The position numbers and the translations under genes were made by a program. Under the pieces are notes generated by a model, which saw only the letters and a list, made by a program, of their open reading frames with translations, was not told where the DNA came from and made no database searches. This document shows, piece after piece, positions 47,877-55,710 of a stretch of DNA of 64,000 nt (positions are counted from its first letter, which is position 1; every line of letters begins with the position of its first letter). Source of the stretch: Myxococcales bacterium (GTDB lineage: Bacteria > Myxococcota_A > Polyangia > Polyangiales > JADJMO01); NCBI GenBank assembly GCA_016709545.1, contig JADJMO010000009.1, positions 186,001 to 250,000 on the forward strand, read 5' to 3'.

Positions 47877-48755
47877 ATGAGCGTCCTCGGCAAGCTGGTC
47901 GAACTCCTGTCGCTCGAGCGCATCGAGCAGAACCTGTTCCGCGGCCAGAGCCAGGACCTCGGCTGGGGCACGGTGTTCGGCGGCCAGGTGCTCGGGCAGG
48001 CCCTCTCGGCCGCCACCCAGACCGTCCCGAGCGACCGCCCGGTGCACTCGCTCCACGCCTATTTCCTGCGTCCCGGCGACGTGAACCGGCCCATCGTCTA
48101 CGACGTGGACCGCATCCGCGACGGCAGCTCGTTCACGACGAGGCGCGTGGTGGCGGTACAGAACGGCGAGGCGATCTTCAACCTCGCCGCCTCGTTCCAG
48201 CAGATCGAGGAGGGCTTCGATCACCAGGACACGATGCCGTTGGTGCCGCCGCCCGAGACCCTCCCCACCGACGGCGAGCGCATGCGCGCGCAGGCCGACC
48301 GCCTGCCCTCGGTCCTCCGCGAGCGGCTGTTCGCGGGCGAGCGTCCCTTCGAGATCCGCTCGGTGCAAGGCACCGACGACCCGGTGCTGCCCTCCGCCCT
48401 GCCCCCCGAGCGCGCGGTGTGGTTCCGCACGGTGGAGCGGCTGCCCGACGACCCGGCGATCCACCGCGCGCTGCTCGCCTACGCCTCGGACTACGCGTTC
48501 CTCGGCACCGCGCTGTTCCCCCACCAGGTCACCTGGCTCTCGCCCGGGATGCAGGTCGCGAGCCTCGACCACGTGCTCTGGTTCCACGCGCCCAGCCTGC
48601 GGGTCGACGAGTGGCTGCTGCACGTGATCGACAGCCCGCGCGCGGTGGGAGCCCGCGGGCTCGTGCGCGGCCGCGTGTTCTCCGCCGACGGCCGCCTCGT
48701 CGCGTCGACCGCGCAAGAGGGATTGATGCGCCAGCGGGTGCGGCCGGGCGCCTAG
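47877..48755 (+). CDS. tesB: Acyl-CoA thioesterase II
   Basis: 292 residues from ATG 47877. The protein forms the double hot-dog fold of TesB: LFRGQSQDLGWGTVFGGQVLGQAL and VHSLHAYFLRPGD in the first half, and LDHVLWFHAPSLRVDEWLLH, DSPRAVGARGLVRG and STAQEGLMR in the second. These include the Asp, Ser/Thr and Gln residues of the TesB catalytic triad. It hydrolyses medium- to long-chain acyl-CoA esters to free acid and CoA. It directly follows a TetR regulator gene (17 bp), and an acyl-CoA ligase lies 14 kb upstream. Length fits E. coli TesB (286). Confidence 0.95.
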   Translation: MSVLGKLVELLSLERIEQNLFRGQSQDLGWGTVFGGQVLGQALSAATQTVPSDRPVHSLHAYFLRPGDVNRPIVYDVDRIRDGSSFTTRRVVAVQNGEAIFNLAASFQQIEEGFDHQDTMPLVPPPETLPTDGERMRAQADRLPSVLRERLFAGERPFEIRSVQGTDDPVLPSALPPERAVWFRTVERLPDDPAIHRALLAYASDYAFLGTALFPHQVTWLSPGMQVASLDHVLWFHAPSLRVDEWLLHVIDSPRAVGARGLVRGRVFSADGRLVASTAQEGLMRQRVRPGA

Positions 48756-48782
48756 TTTAGTGGGAGCAGACAACTCGACCCC

Positions 48783-48810
48783 CCGAGTCAGGGGGGCCGA
48801 GTCAGGGGGT
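48783..48810. repeat. Tandem 14-bp repeat after tesB
   Basis: CCGAGTCAGGGGGG (48783-48796) and CCGAGTCAGGGGGT (48797-48810) are adjacent. The following bases hold further GTCAG and GGGGTCAG-type words up to 48850. The 115-bp gap marks the switch from the high-GC tesB side to the lower-GC island, so this may be a junction scar. Confidence 0.5.
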
Positions 48811-48870
48811 ACCGACGTGACCTTGCACGAGATGGGGTCAGCCAGGTCAGGCACGCATATGAATCCACGA

Positions 48871-49202
48871 CTATTTACACGAGTACACTTTTTCGCGCGA
48901 TGATACACGGAGGCCAGGCCGAATTCGACCTGGAGAAAGGGCTCGTGCGTGTTCTGGATGCACACGCTGCCGGACATGGCCTGAACCACTAACGTTTGTC
49001 CAGCAGCCACCATTCCATCGTAGCTCTTTGGATTGGAATCGCAGGGTGTAATCTGCCCTGCGCCGACAATGACACGAACCGCCTTGGGTCCGACGTTGTG
49101 CACGAACACCTGCCCCAACGGCGTTCCCCCAGTGGTTGACGACGCTCCCGCGACGACAAGTCCAGCAACGGCAACTTGAAGCGCTACCACTTGTGCGCGC
49201 AT
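48871..49202 (-). CDS. Small exported protein of unknown function, apparent frameshift near the end
   Basis: ATG 49200-49202; the start lies inside the end of the FGE-like gene (19-bp overlap). A signal peptide (ALQVAVAGLVVAGASS) is followed by a compact domain with GQVFVHNVGPKAVRVIVGAG and VVAAGQTLVVQAMSG, and a Cys pair (TPCDSN, SVCIQN). As read, the frame runs on antisense through tesB. An A5 run on the coding strand (48889-48893) with one more A gives the ending HRAKKVYSCK and a stop at 48871, making 110 residues; I think this is the true end. The fold may be a small beta-sandwich. Third gene of the low-GC operon. Confidence 0.62.
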
Positions 49203-50239
49203 CGGCCTCCGAGATAGGGCGCACGCGTCGACCCGAGTTCGAGGGCACTCTCCTGAGCTCGCAGGTATTGCTCAGCGCTGCTGAAGGCCCCTCCGCGCAC
49301 GTAGTGAACCGCTGTTGGGTTCGCAGGCTCTGGCGATGCACAGTCGACACAAGGCAGCATCGTGGCAGCCTCACCACCGGAATCTCGCGTCTGCTCGAAG
49401 ACGCTTCCGGCGAGGTCGAGATGACCCCAGAGACCCGCGCCCTTTGGGCGCGACCCCACTGGAAGCAGGGGAGCCGGCTCGCCAACGGCGACCGCATAGA
49501 GCGCGTACGACGGGTCGACGGTCGCATTCGTGGACGGCACCGACCATGGATAGAACCGTTGCCAGGCCCCTCCGGCAGCCGCGAAGGTGTACTCGAGGTT
49601 GGTTGGAAGCCTCCCATTGTCCCAAACGCAGAAGGCGAAGACCTCGATCCACGCCAAGCAATTGATTGGAAGCCGTTCGTTGGCTCCGGGCACATCTGTC
49701 CAGGTGGACGCACCAAGGCCATCCAGGAGGCATGACTTCATACCTGAAAGTATGCTGTCAGCTGTCGGCGCGACCCAATCGCTGCGCCACCCGAAGGGAT
49801 CTCCACGTGAGGCGCCGCTGCCAGGCTTCGGGATGCCCTCTCCGCGCCGAAGCGCCGCTATGAAGTTGCGGAACCGGCCAACTGTCACCTCGTACTTGTC
49901 GAGTCGGAACGCTCCCACCGTTGCGGGGTAGCCTTTACCCTTGAGTTCAACACCGTCGTAGAGTCGCTTGAAGTCCCCCCCCGGCACGAGCGGCGCTGCG
50001 CAGCAGTCATCCTTGCCGTCCAGGCCGCACGAGTGGTCCGCGCCGGGGGTCATTGGCAGACAACTCAGGGACTCACCAGGACCAGTGTCGCCACCACTGT
50101 CGGCAATCGACTCGGCGCCGACGTCGACCAAAGTCTCGGCCAGCCCGCCGTCACCCTCGGCAGGACCCATGACGTTCCCTCCGCATCCAACGATGCATAG
50201 AAAAAAGAAGAGGGCTACTCGGAGTGGCAAGGGACTCAT
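49184..50239 (-). CDS. FGE-sulfatase-domain lipoprotein, probably non-catalytic
   Basis: 351 residues from ATG 50237-50239. The lipoprotein signal is strong (MSPLPLRVALFFFLCIVGC, lipobox IVGC). The formylglycine-generating-enzyme fold is evident from GAFRLDKYEVTVGRFRNFI, NERLPINCLAWIEVFAFCVWDNGRLPT, EYTFAAAGGAWQRFYPW and the C-terminal VHYVRGGAFSSAEQYLRAQ with GGRCAHKW. In true formylglycine-generating enzymes the region after RGGS carries active-site Cys/Ser residues; here it has none, so sulfatase activation is unlikely. This subgroup is frequent as surface lipoproteins in Polyangia. Lower GC than the flanks. Middle gene of the three-gene operon. Confidence 0.85.
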   Translation of the reverse strand: MSPLPLRVALFFFLCIVGCGGNVMGPAEGDGGLAETLVDVGAESIADSGGDTGPGESLSCLPMTPGADHSCGLDGKDDCCAAPLVPGGDFKRLYDGVELKGKGYPATVGAFRLDKYEVTVGRFRNFIAALRRGEGIPKPGSGASRGDPFGWRSDWVAPTADSILSGMKSCLLDGLGASTWTDVPGANERLPINCLAWIEVFAFCVWDNGRLPTNLEYTFAAAGGAWQRFYPWSVPSTNATVDPSYALYAVAVGEPAPLLPVGSRPKGAGLWGHLDLAGSVFEQTRDSGGEAATMLPCVDCASPEPANPTAVHYVRGGAFSSAEQYLRAQESALELGSTRAPYLGGRCAHKW

Positions 50240-50260
50240 CGCTTCACCAGGGTTTGGCAG

Positions 50261-52657
50261 TCAGAGCCGGACCACGACGTGCGCAAGGGCTCGCGCAGGC
50301 CCGGGCGCTCCAGGGCTGGGCGAGGCATCTGGGTCGTCCACATAGAACGTCGGTCCAGGCTGGACGGTCAGCGCTGACGGAATGGCTGTACCGAAGTCGA
50401 TCAAGCCCCGACCAACCAGACCGCTGGCTCGCAGCTCGATCCGATGCAGTTTGTTCTTCGCAACTCCTTTGGTGAGAACCCAAGCGTAAGCTGTATCACC
50501 CACGTAACTTGAGGTATGGACGACGGGCTCGCCGTCGAGATCTATGCAGCGAATGAATGCCGGTGAGAGCGTACCGTTGGCAAACGAGCAAATCCTGGCT
50601 CGTCCTTCGAAGCGCAAGAGAACGGACACCGCGAGCGCCGGGACGCCACCGGCAGGCTTGGTGGTGGCCCCTTCTGCTCCGGCAATGGAGATGGGCACTC
50701 CAAGCCCCTCGAACACGCCCGACGCTGATACGGGATTGAATGCCTCCGTGAGGCGGGTCACCGTGTATCGGTCACTTGGTAGCGAAACCAGCACCCACAC
50801 GTTGAAGCCGGAGTAGCTAACTCCGATCGGTGTGCCGGCTAGACTTGGGAGGCTACTCAAGAGCCTCGTCGACAGCGCTGGCGGTGAGAAGGAACCAACG
50901 CTTCCAAAGGCGACCGGAAAGCGTTGGAGCTTCGTGGCGGTTAGGACGACAACATCGTCCTGCACCACGTTTGGGTTGAGCATGAGACCAACGGTTGGGT
51001 CAGCGCCGGTCCCAAGGTACCGTTGAAATGGCGGGACCTCTATGCCATCCAGACTCCGGTAGCGGTGGAGTTCAGCCAATCCCCTCATGCCAACGAACGT
51101 GTACGTTGGGACGTCCGAGGCCGCTGCAACTGGTGCCGTCACCTGAAGCGACGTCGGAGTACTTGGAAGCGGAAACTCTTGCTTCAGCGTCGTCGCGCCC
51201 ACATCGAAGAACTTCACACTGCTGGTTGGTGCATCGGTCGTATAGAAGACACGCTCAAAGGAGCCAATCTGCAGAGGATGCTGGCCAGCAGGCACTGCGA
51301 AGACTGCCGTCGGCAATGTCGTGATCGCAGCGACGGAGTATTCGTAGCTCCTAATCTCATATCGCTCCGGGACTGGTGGGAGGACCGGAGGCGTGGGTAT
51401 GGGCGAAGGAAGGCTGCCACTCGCTCCGCCAGACGGACCAGGGCTTCCAACGCAGTCGGGAGGGGGAGGGGCGCGGCCGTCGCTTCTAGGTTGAGGCGGC
51501 TGGCACCCACACCGCTTCGGCTCGCCTGCAGCCCCCGCCAAGCACCTTAGGCTCGCGCAGCAATCCCCGTCCGCCTCGCAGAGTTCAGCGAAGCGAGCGC
51601 ATCCGCACTTTCCGCCAATGCATCGGCCTCCGTCACAGCACAGACTTCCCGCGACACACGTGGAGCCGAGAGGCAGACACTTTGCGCACAGGTAGTCGTT
51701 TGGAAGAGTGGGATCGGAGACGTGGCAACCTCCAGTCTTCGCAAGGTAGGTTACAACTGCCCCGCTGACCCCGTCGCGGATCGACCGGAATCCGCTATTG
51801 CAGCAGTCGTCTGACAGTGAGCCTCCTCGACAGGGGGCGTTGTCGGCGACGCAGCAGCGCTTGCTTCCGTCGGCGTTTGGGAGACAGCTCAGCCCCTTGG
51901 AGCACGGACAGTCGGCGTCGACTTCGCAGCCCGCGCGACACCAGCCAGTTGTCGTCAGACCCTTCACGTCACCAACGGGGTTTACCGTCGGGTCGCAGAC
52001 CGCACCGGACTGGCAGACACCGCACCGCGGTGCGGCGACAACCCCAAACGCAGTGTCGCACCACTGCCCGGACGGAAGCGGCCCCTCAACTGGTACGCAG
52101 ATGGCCGGGGGCTCGGGTGTGGAGGCCGCCCCCCAACCAATGCCGCAGATGAACTTGTCTGTGGGAGGTGAGCCGTCAGCTCCACCAAGGCCATATTGAC
52201 TCCCCGGCCGAACACAAATCTCGCCGCCGGGGCAATCGTTGACTGCAACGGAGCAACTCTTGGGTGCTCCGGCCAATCGCTCAAGACATCGTGCTATGCC
52301 GTCTGGGGCAATCCGACACGTGACCGTTCCTCCAACAGCAGCGCTCCGACCTAGGGCATCGACGCATGTCGGTCCGCAACTATCAACAACCTGGCAGGCA
52401 CTGCCTGGCGGAAGCGCCGTCACGCACTGGTTGTTGCAACTCTGAATGGTGCCAGCTGGACACGCGCACGCGCAAGCTACGTCTGCCCCGCAGGTTGTGG
52501 GCTCGCACACACACGCTGCTGGCGGGCCTCCCGGCCCGCAGGTGGCTCCAGTCAGTGCGCCTAATGCGACCAGCGCCATCAGTAGCACGCAGGCACGCGA
52601 AGCGGGTCGCATGCGAGATCCGTAGCGACCCGGCGCTGAATCATCAAGGCCCGTCAT
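50261..52657 (-). CDS. Large Cys-rich exported protein of unknown function
   Basis: 798 residues from ATG 52655-52657, whose ATGA overlaps a short upstream frame; an ATG at 52610-52612 gives a more classical signal peptide (MRPASRACVLLMALVALGAL) and 783 residues. The first 420 residues contain about 60 cysteines in EGF/granulin-like spacing (CVCEPTTCGADVACACACP, CCNSGF, CCDGGRCIGGKCGCA). A Pro/Ser/Gly hinge follows (GSPGPSGGASGSLPSPIPTP). The last 370 residues are Cys-poor and beta-rich, resembling a propeller (VFYTTDAPTSSVKFFDVG, PTYTFVGMRGLAELHRY, YVGDTAYAWVLTKGV). No enzyme motif. Lower GC and more A/T-ending codons than the genome average. First gene of the island operon, 21 bp before the FGE-like gene. 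Confidence 0.78.
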   Translation of the reverse strand: MTGLDDSAPGRYGSRMRPASRACVLLMALVALGALTGATCGPGGPPAACVCEPTTCGADVACACACPAGTIQSCNNQCVTALPPGSACQVVDSCGPTCVDALGRSAAVGGTVTCRIAPDGIARCLERLAGAPKSCSVAVNDCPGGEICVRPGSQYGLGGADGSPPTDKFICGIGWGAASTPEPPAICVPVEGPLPSGQWCDTAFGVVAAPRCGVCQSGAVCDPTVNPVGDVKGLTTTGWCRAGCEVDADCPCSKGLSCLPNADGSKRCCVADNAPCRGGSLSDDCCNSGFRSIRDGVSGAVVTYLAKTGGCHVSDPTLPNDYLCAKCLPLGSTCVAGSLCCDGGRCIGGKCGCARFAELCEADGDCCASLRCLAGAAGEPKRCGCQPPQPRSDGRAPPPPDCVGSPGPSGGASGSLPSPIPTPPVLPPVPERYEIRSYEYSVAAITTLPTAVFAVPAGQHPLQIGSFERVFYTTDAPTSSVKFFDVGATTLKQEFPLPSTPTSLQVTAPVAAASDVPTYTFVGMRGLAELHRYRSLDGIEVPPFQRYLGTGADPTVGLMLNPNVVQDDVVVLTATKLQRFPVAFGSVGSFSPPALSTRLLSSLPSLAGTPIGVSYSGFNVWVLVSLPSDRYTVTRLTEAFNPVSASGVFEGLGVPISIAGAEGATTKPAGGVPALAVSVLLRFEGRARICSFANGTLSPAFIRCIDLDGEPVVHTSSYVGDTAYAWVLTKGVAKNKLHRIELRASGLVGRGLIDFGTAIPSALTVQPGPTFYVDDPDASPSPGAPGPARALAHVVVRL

Positions 52658-52698
52658 CCCACCTTCGGCTTCATGTGTTGGTCGGTCGATGACCCCAT
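52654..52698 (-). CDS. 14-codon upstream open frame, possible leader peptide
   Basis: ATG 52696-52698 sits seven bases after AGGAG, the best ribosome site in this region. The frame encodes MGSSTDQHMKPKVG and its TGA overlaps the ATG at 52657 of the Cys-rich protein. It could couple translation into the operon, or be the true start of that gene if one base is miscalled between them. Confidence 0.35.
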   Translation of the reverse strand: MGSSTDQHMKPKVG

Positions 52699-53042
52699 AG
52701 TGTTCTCCTCATTCAGGTGTCACCTTCCGTTCCGTCCAAACCAGCAGGCGGCCAGTAGCAGTCGTCATCGCGGCTTGTACGCACGGTCGGCCGCACCTTC
52801 CTGTCGGAGCTGGGTCGTGGAAGACGGCACGTTGTCGTGCATGCATGCTGTCGGTCCTGGGTCGTGGCGGACCCAGCGCCTCCTCGTCGAGTTTGGGCTT
52901 GCGTTCACGCGGCGACGGCTCCGAATCAGTCGCCCAGACGGGCTCTGCCGCCAATCAACGCCGAGGAACACAGGGGCGGCGTCGTACTCGTAGAACCGTC
53001 TGGCTGACGACGAGCAACATAGAGTGGCGACCGCGCCAACGG
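52699..53042. other. Non-coding stretch upstream of the island operon
   Basis: No convincing gene on either strand. It must contain the promoter of the minus-strand operon below 52657. A 20-bp direct repeat is present (52801-52820 and 52848-52867, differing at two positions, CTGTCGG..CTGGGTCGTGG), and the alternating TGCATGCA lies between the copies. Composition resembles the low-GC island. Confidence 0.6.
52801..52867. repeat. Direct repeat pair of 20 bp
   Basis: 52801-52820 and 52848-52867 share 18 of 20 bases and start 47 bp apart, with TGCATGCA between. About 100-170 bp upstream of the short leader frame, so tandem regulator sites are possible; a deletion or insertion scar is the alternative. 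Confidence 0.5.
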
Positions 53043-54499
53043 TCAGCACGGAGCGAGAGGGAGCACCCGCATCACCGTGCCGCCCTCGTCGCGGGCCGAG
53101 GCATCGATGGTCCCGCCCATCTCCATCAGCAGGCGTCGACACAGGAACAGCCCGAGCCGTGCCCCTGCGCACGCCCGGTGTGGAACGGCGCGAACAGCTG
53201 GTCCCTCACCGCGCTCGGGATGCCCGGGCCGTCGTCCTCGACGGTCAGGACGACGCACTGCCCGTCCTCGGCGAGCCGGCCGCGGACCCAGATGTGCCCG
53301 CGTCGATGGCTCTCCTCGAGGGCCTGCGCCGCGTTGGTCAGGAGGTTGAGGAGCACCTGCCCGAGCTTCATCGCGTCCGCGGCCACCGGCGGCAGCGCGC
53401 CGACCTCGCGCTTCACCTCGGCCACCCCGCGCAGCCGCGACGCCGCGAGGCCGAGCACCGAGTCCACCGTCAAGGCCATGTCGGCGGTGGGCGCGGGCCC
53501 CGTTGGGTGCGGGCGAGAGAGCACGAGCATCTCCCGCACGAGCGCAGCGATGCGGTCGACGCCGACGCTGGCGGTGCGGACTTCTTCGAGGATCTGGAGG
53601 GCGAACGCCTGACTCTCGGGGCGGTGGGCGGCGCTCTCGAGCTGGTGGAGCGCGAGGTTGAGGCTCGCCTGCACGAACGTGAGCGGGTTGTTGATCTCGT
53701 GGGCGATGCCCGCTGCCATCGTGCCGAGGCTCGCGAGCCGATCGGCGTGCATCAGGCCCGCCTCGAGCGCGCGCACCTCGGTGACGTCCTCGCCGATGAA
53801 CACGTACCGCTCCTCGCCTGCCTCGTCCGGCAGCGGCGCGACCTTTCCCACGAGCGTGCGGGGGCCGTGGGCGAAGTCGTACGTCACCTCGAACGGCAAC
53901 GGCCGCCCGGCCGCGCGGGCCTTGCGGAACCGCGTGATCGCGCGGCGGACGTCGTCGAGAGGCACGCCGATCTCGCGATCGCTGGCGCCCCGCAGGGCCT
54001 CGACCGACATCGCGAGCAGCTCGCCGGTCTTGGGGTTGTCCGCCACGTGCACCAAATCTTCACCGCGGATGGTGCGCAGTCCGATGGCGATCGGCGCGTG
54101 CTCGAAGATGCCCTGCACCAGCGCCTGCAAGCGCTCGACCTCGCGCTCGCGGTCGCGCAGGTCGGTCACGTCGAGGTTCACGCCCGCCGTCCCGATCACC
54201 TCGCCGCCGCGCGTGACCGGGGCGACGAAGTTCACGAACGAGCGCGGGCGTCCGTCGAGGATGTAGTGCACCTCGCCGCGCACGATTTCCCCGGTCATCG
54301 CGCGGGCGTTGTTGGCGCGCCAGATCGCGACCGTCTCGGGCCGCCCTCCGGCATCCTCGGGCTTCGAGCCGACCAGCCCCGGCCATCGCGCGACGGCAGC
54401 GGCGTTGGCCCAGATGCAGGTCTGGTCGCGATCGCGCAGCCACAGATCGAACGGCAACGCGTCGACGAGCGCGCGCAGCTCCAGCAGTTCAGCGGTCAC
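53043..54499 (-). CDS. Soluble PAS-domain histidine kinase, frameshift near the C-terminus
   Basis: GTG 54497-54499. Two PAS domains lead (LPFDLWLRDRDQTCIWANAA; FEHAPIAIGLRTIRGEDLVH), with PAC-like ends (GTAGVNLDVTDLRDRE, ERYVFIGEDVTEVRAL). HisKA follows with the phospho-His in MAAGIAHEINNPLTF, then N box LLNLLTNAAQALEE, G1 VEDDGPGIP and F box LFAPFHTGRAQG. The frame is lost at 53156-53164, where a G4 run should be G3 and a GG should be longer. Repair gives the expected G2 box (GTGLGLFLCRRLL) and the end TVMRVLPLAPC at 53043. No membrane helix, so it senses a cytoplasmic cue. Last gene of the exporter-glycosyltransferase-kinase strand group, 62 bp after the glycosyltransferase. Confidence 0.88.
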
Positions 54500-54561
54500 T
54501 CTCTCGCCCCCAAGCCGAGCATCCTACCGCCAGGCGAAGTCGCGGGGAATCACCCCGAACG

Positions 54562-55710
54562 TCAGCTGCGCCCGGTCTCGGCCGCGATCTCCCGGTACAC
54601 CGCGAGGGTGTCCTCCGCCGTGTGCCGCCACTGGTAGATCTGCGCGCGCACGAGCCCCCGCGCGCGGAGCTCCGCCGCCAGGTCCGGATCCCCGGCGATC
54701 CGCTGCAGCGCCGCGGCGATCTCGTCGACGTCGTGGGGATCGACGAGCAGCGCGGCGTCGCCGGACACCTCCGGCATCGACGAAACGTTCGACGTGACCA
54801 CCGGCAGGCCGCTGCCGAGCGCCTCGCACGGCGGGTTGCCGAACCCCTCCTCGAACGAGGGGTGACAGAGGCACGTGGCGCCCCAGAACAGCGCCTGCAG
54901 CTCCGCCTGGGGCACGTTCTTGAGGAAGTGCACGCGGCCCTCGAGGCCCTCGTCCCGGATGAGATCCAGCAAGCGAGAGCCCTGGCCGAGCCGCTGCACG
55001 AGCGCGAGGTGCATGCCCGGCTCCTCGTCGAACGCGCGAGAGAACGCGCGGATCACGCCCTCGTGGTTCTTGTAGCCCGCGTACTGGCCCACCGTGAGCA
55101 CGTAGCGCGCGGCGCCCGGCACCCACTTCTGCCGCGCAGCCGCGGCGGCGGCGGCGCGATCGGCCTCGGACTCCGCGGGGCGCCAGCCGTCGGCCACCCC
55201 GAATGGCAGGACGGACGTGCGCGCCGCCCCGGACGGGGCGAGCTTGCCGATCTCGCGCTTGCTCGCGTCGCTGATGGTGTGGATGCGGATCGCGTCGCGC
55301 AGCGTGCGGCGGATGCCGTGCTGGAAGAACCGGGTCTCCACCGCGCCCCACGGCCCGGGCTTGCGACAGCGCTCGGGGTGGGTCATCCACATCACGTCGC
55401 ACAGCGTGATCATCGCGGGCACCGGCAGCCCCGCGGGCAGGATGTTGAACGTGCCGTGGTAGAGCGAGACCCCGCGGAAATCGACCAACCGCGGCAGGAG
55501 CCACATGGTCTCGGGGCCGTTCGGGTCGTAGGGCACCACCACCTCGTGCACGTTGGGCGCGAGCGAGAGGCGCGCGGGCGCGAGCGGGTGCTTGAGCAGC
55601 AGGAAGTGGAGGTCGGGCGCGAGGCGCGGCAGGTGCTCGACGAGCCCCTCCACGTAGGGGCCGATCCCGCTCGGGCGTTCACGGATGTACCGGCAGTCGA
55701 GGGCGATCAT
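54562..55710 (-). CDS. Glycosyltransferase of the GT4 type
   Basis: 382 residues from ATG 55708-55710, overlapping the exporter stop by 4 bp (ATGA). The GT-B fold is evident: N-terminal MIALDCRYIRERPSGIGPYV with a glycine-rich acceptor loop, YVLTVGQYAGYKNHEGVIRAF at the start of the nucleotide-sugar domain, and the E-x7-E motif in PSFEEGFGNPPCEALGSGLPVV. It transfers a sugar from a nucleotide donor to an unknown acceptor, retaining the anomer. Co-translation with an MMPL-type exporter suggests that it builds a glycosylated lipid or envelope component that the exporter moves (inference). Confidence 0.92.
   Translation of the reverse strand: MIALDCRYIRERPSGIGPYVEGLVEHLPRLAPDLHFLLLKHPLAPARLSLAPNVHEVVVPYDPNGPETMWLLPRLVDFRGVSLYHGTFNILPAGLPVPAMITLCDVMWMTHPERCRKPGPWGAVETRFFQHGIRRTLRDAIRIHTISDASKREIGKLAPSGAARTSVLPFGVADGWRPAESEADRAAAAAAARQKWVPGAARYVLTVGQYAGYKNHEGVIRAFSRAFDEEPGMHLALVQRLGQGSRLLDLIRDEGLEGRVHFLKNVPQAELQALFWGATCLCHPSFEEGFGNPPCEALGSGLPVVTSNVSSMPEVSGDAALLVDPHDVDEIAAALQRIAGDPDLAAELRARGLVRAQIYQWRHTAEDTLAVYREIAAETGRS

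Noticed and set aside
48783..48810. CRISPR-like repeats
   Set aside because: Only two adjacent 14-bp copies without spacers, and no cas gene in the window.
52709..53172. Small open frames in the 52.7-53.1 kb gap
   Set aside because: No ribosome site, no homology-like features and overlap with the end of the sensor kinase; they look random.
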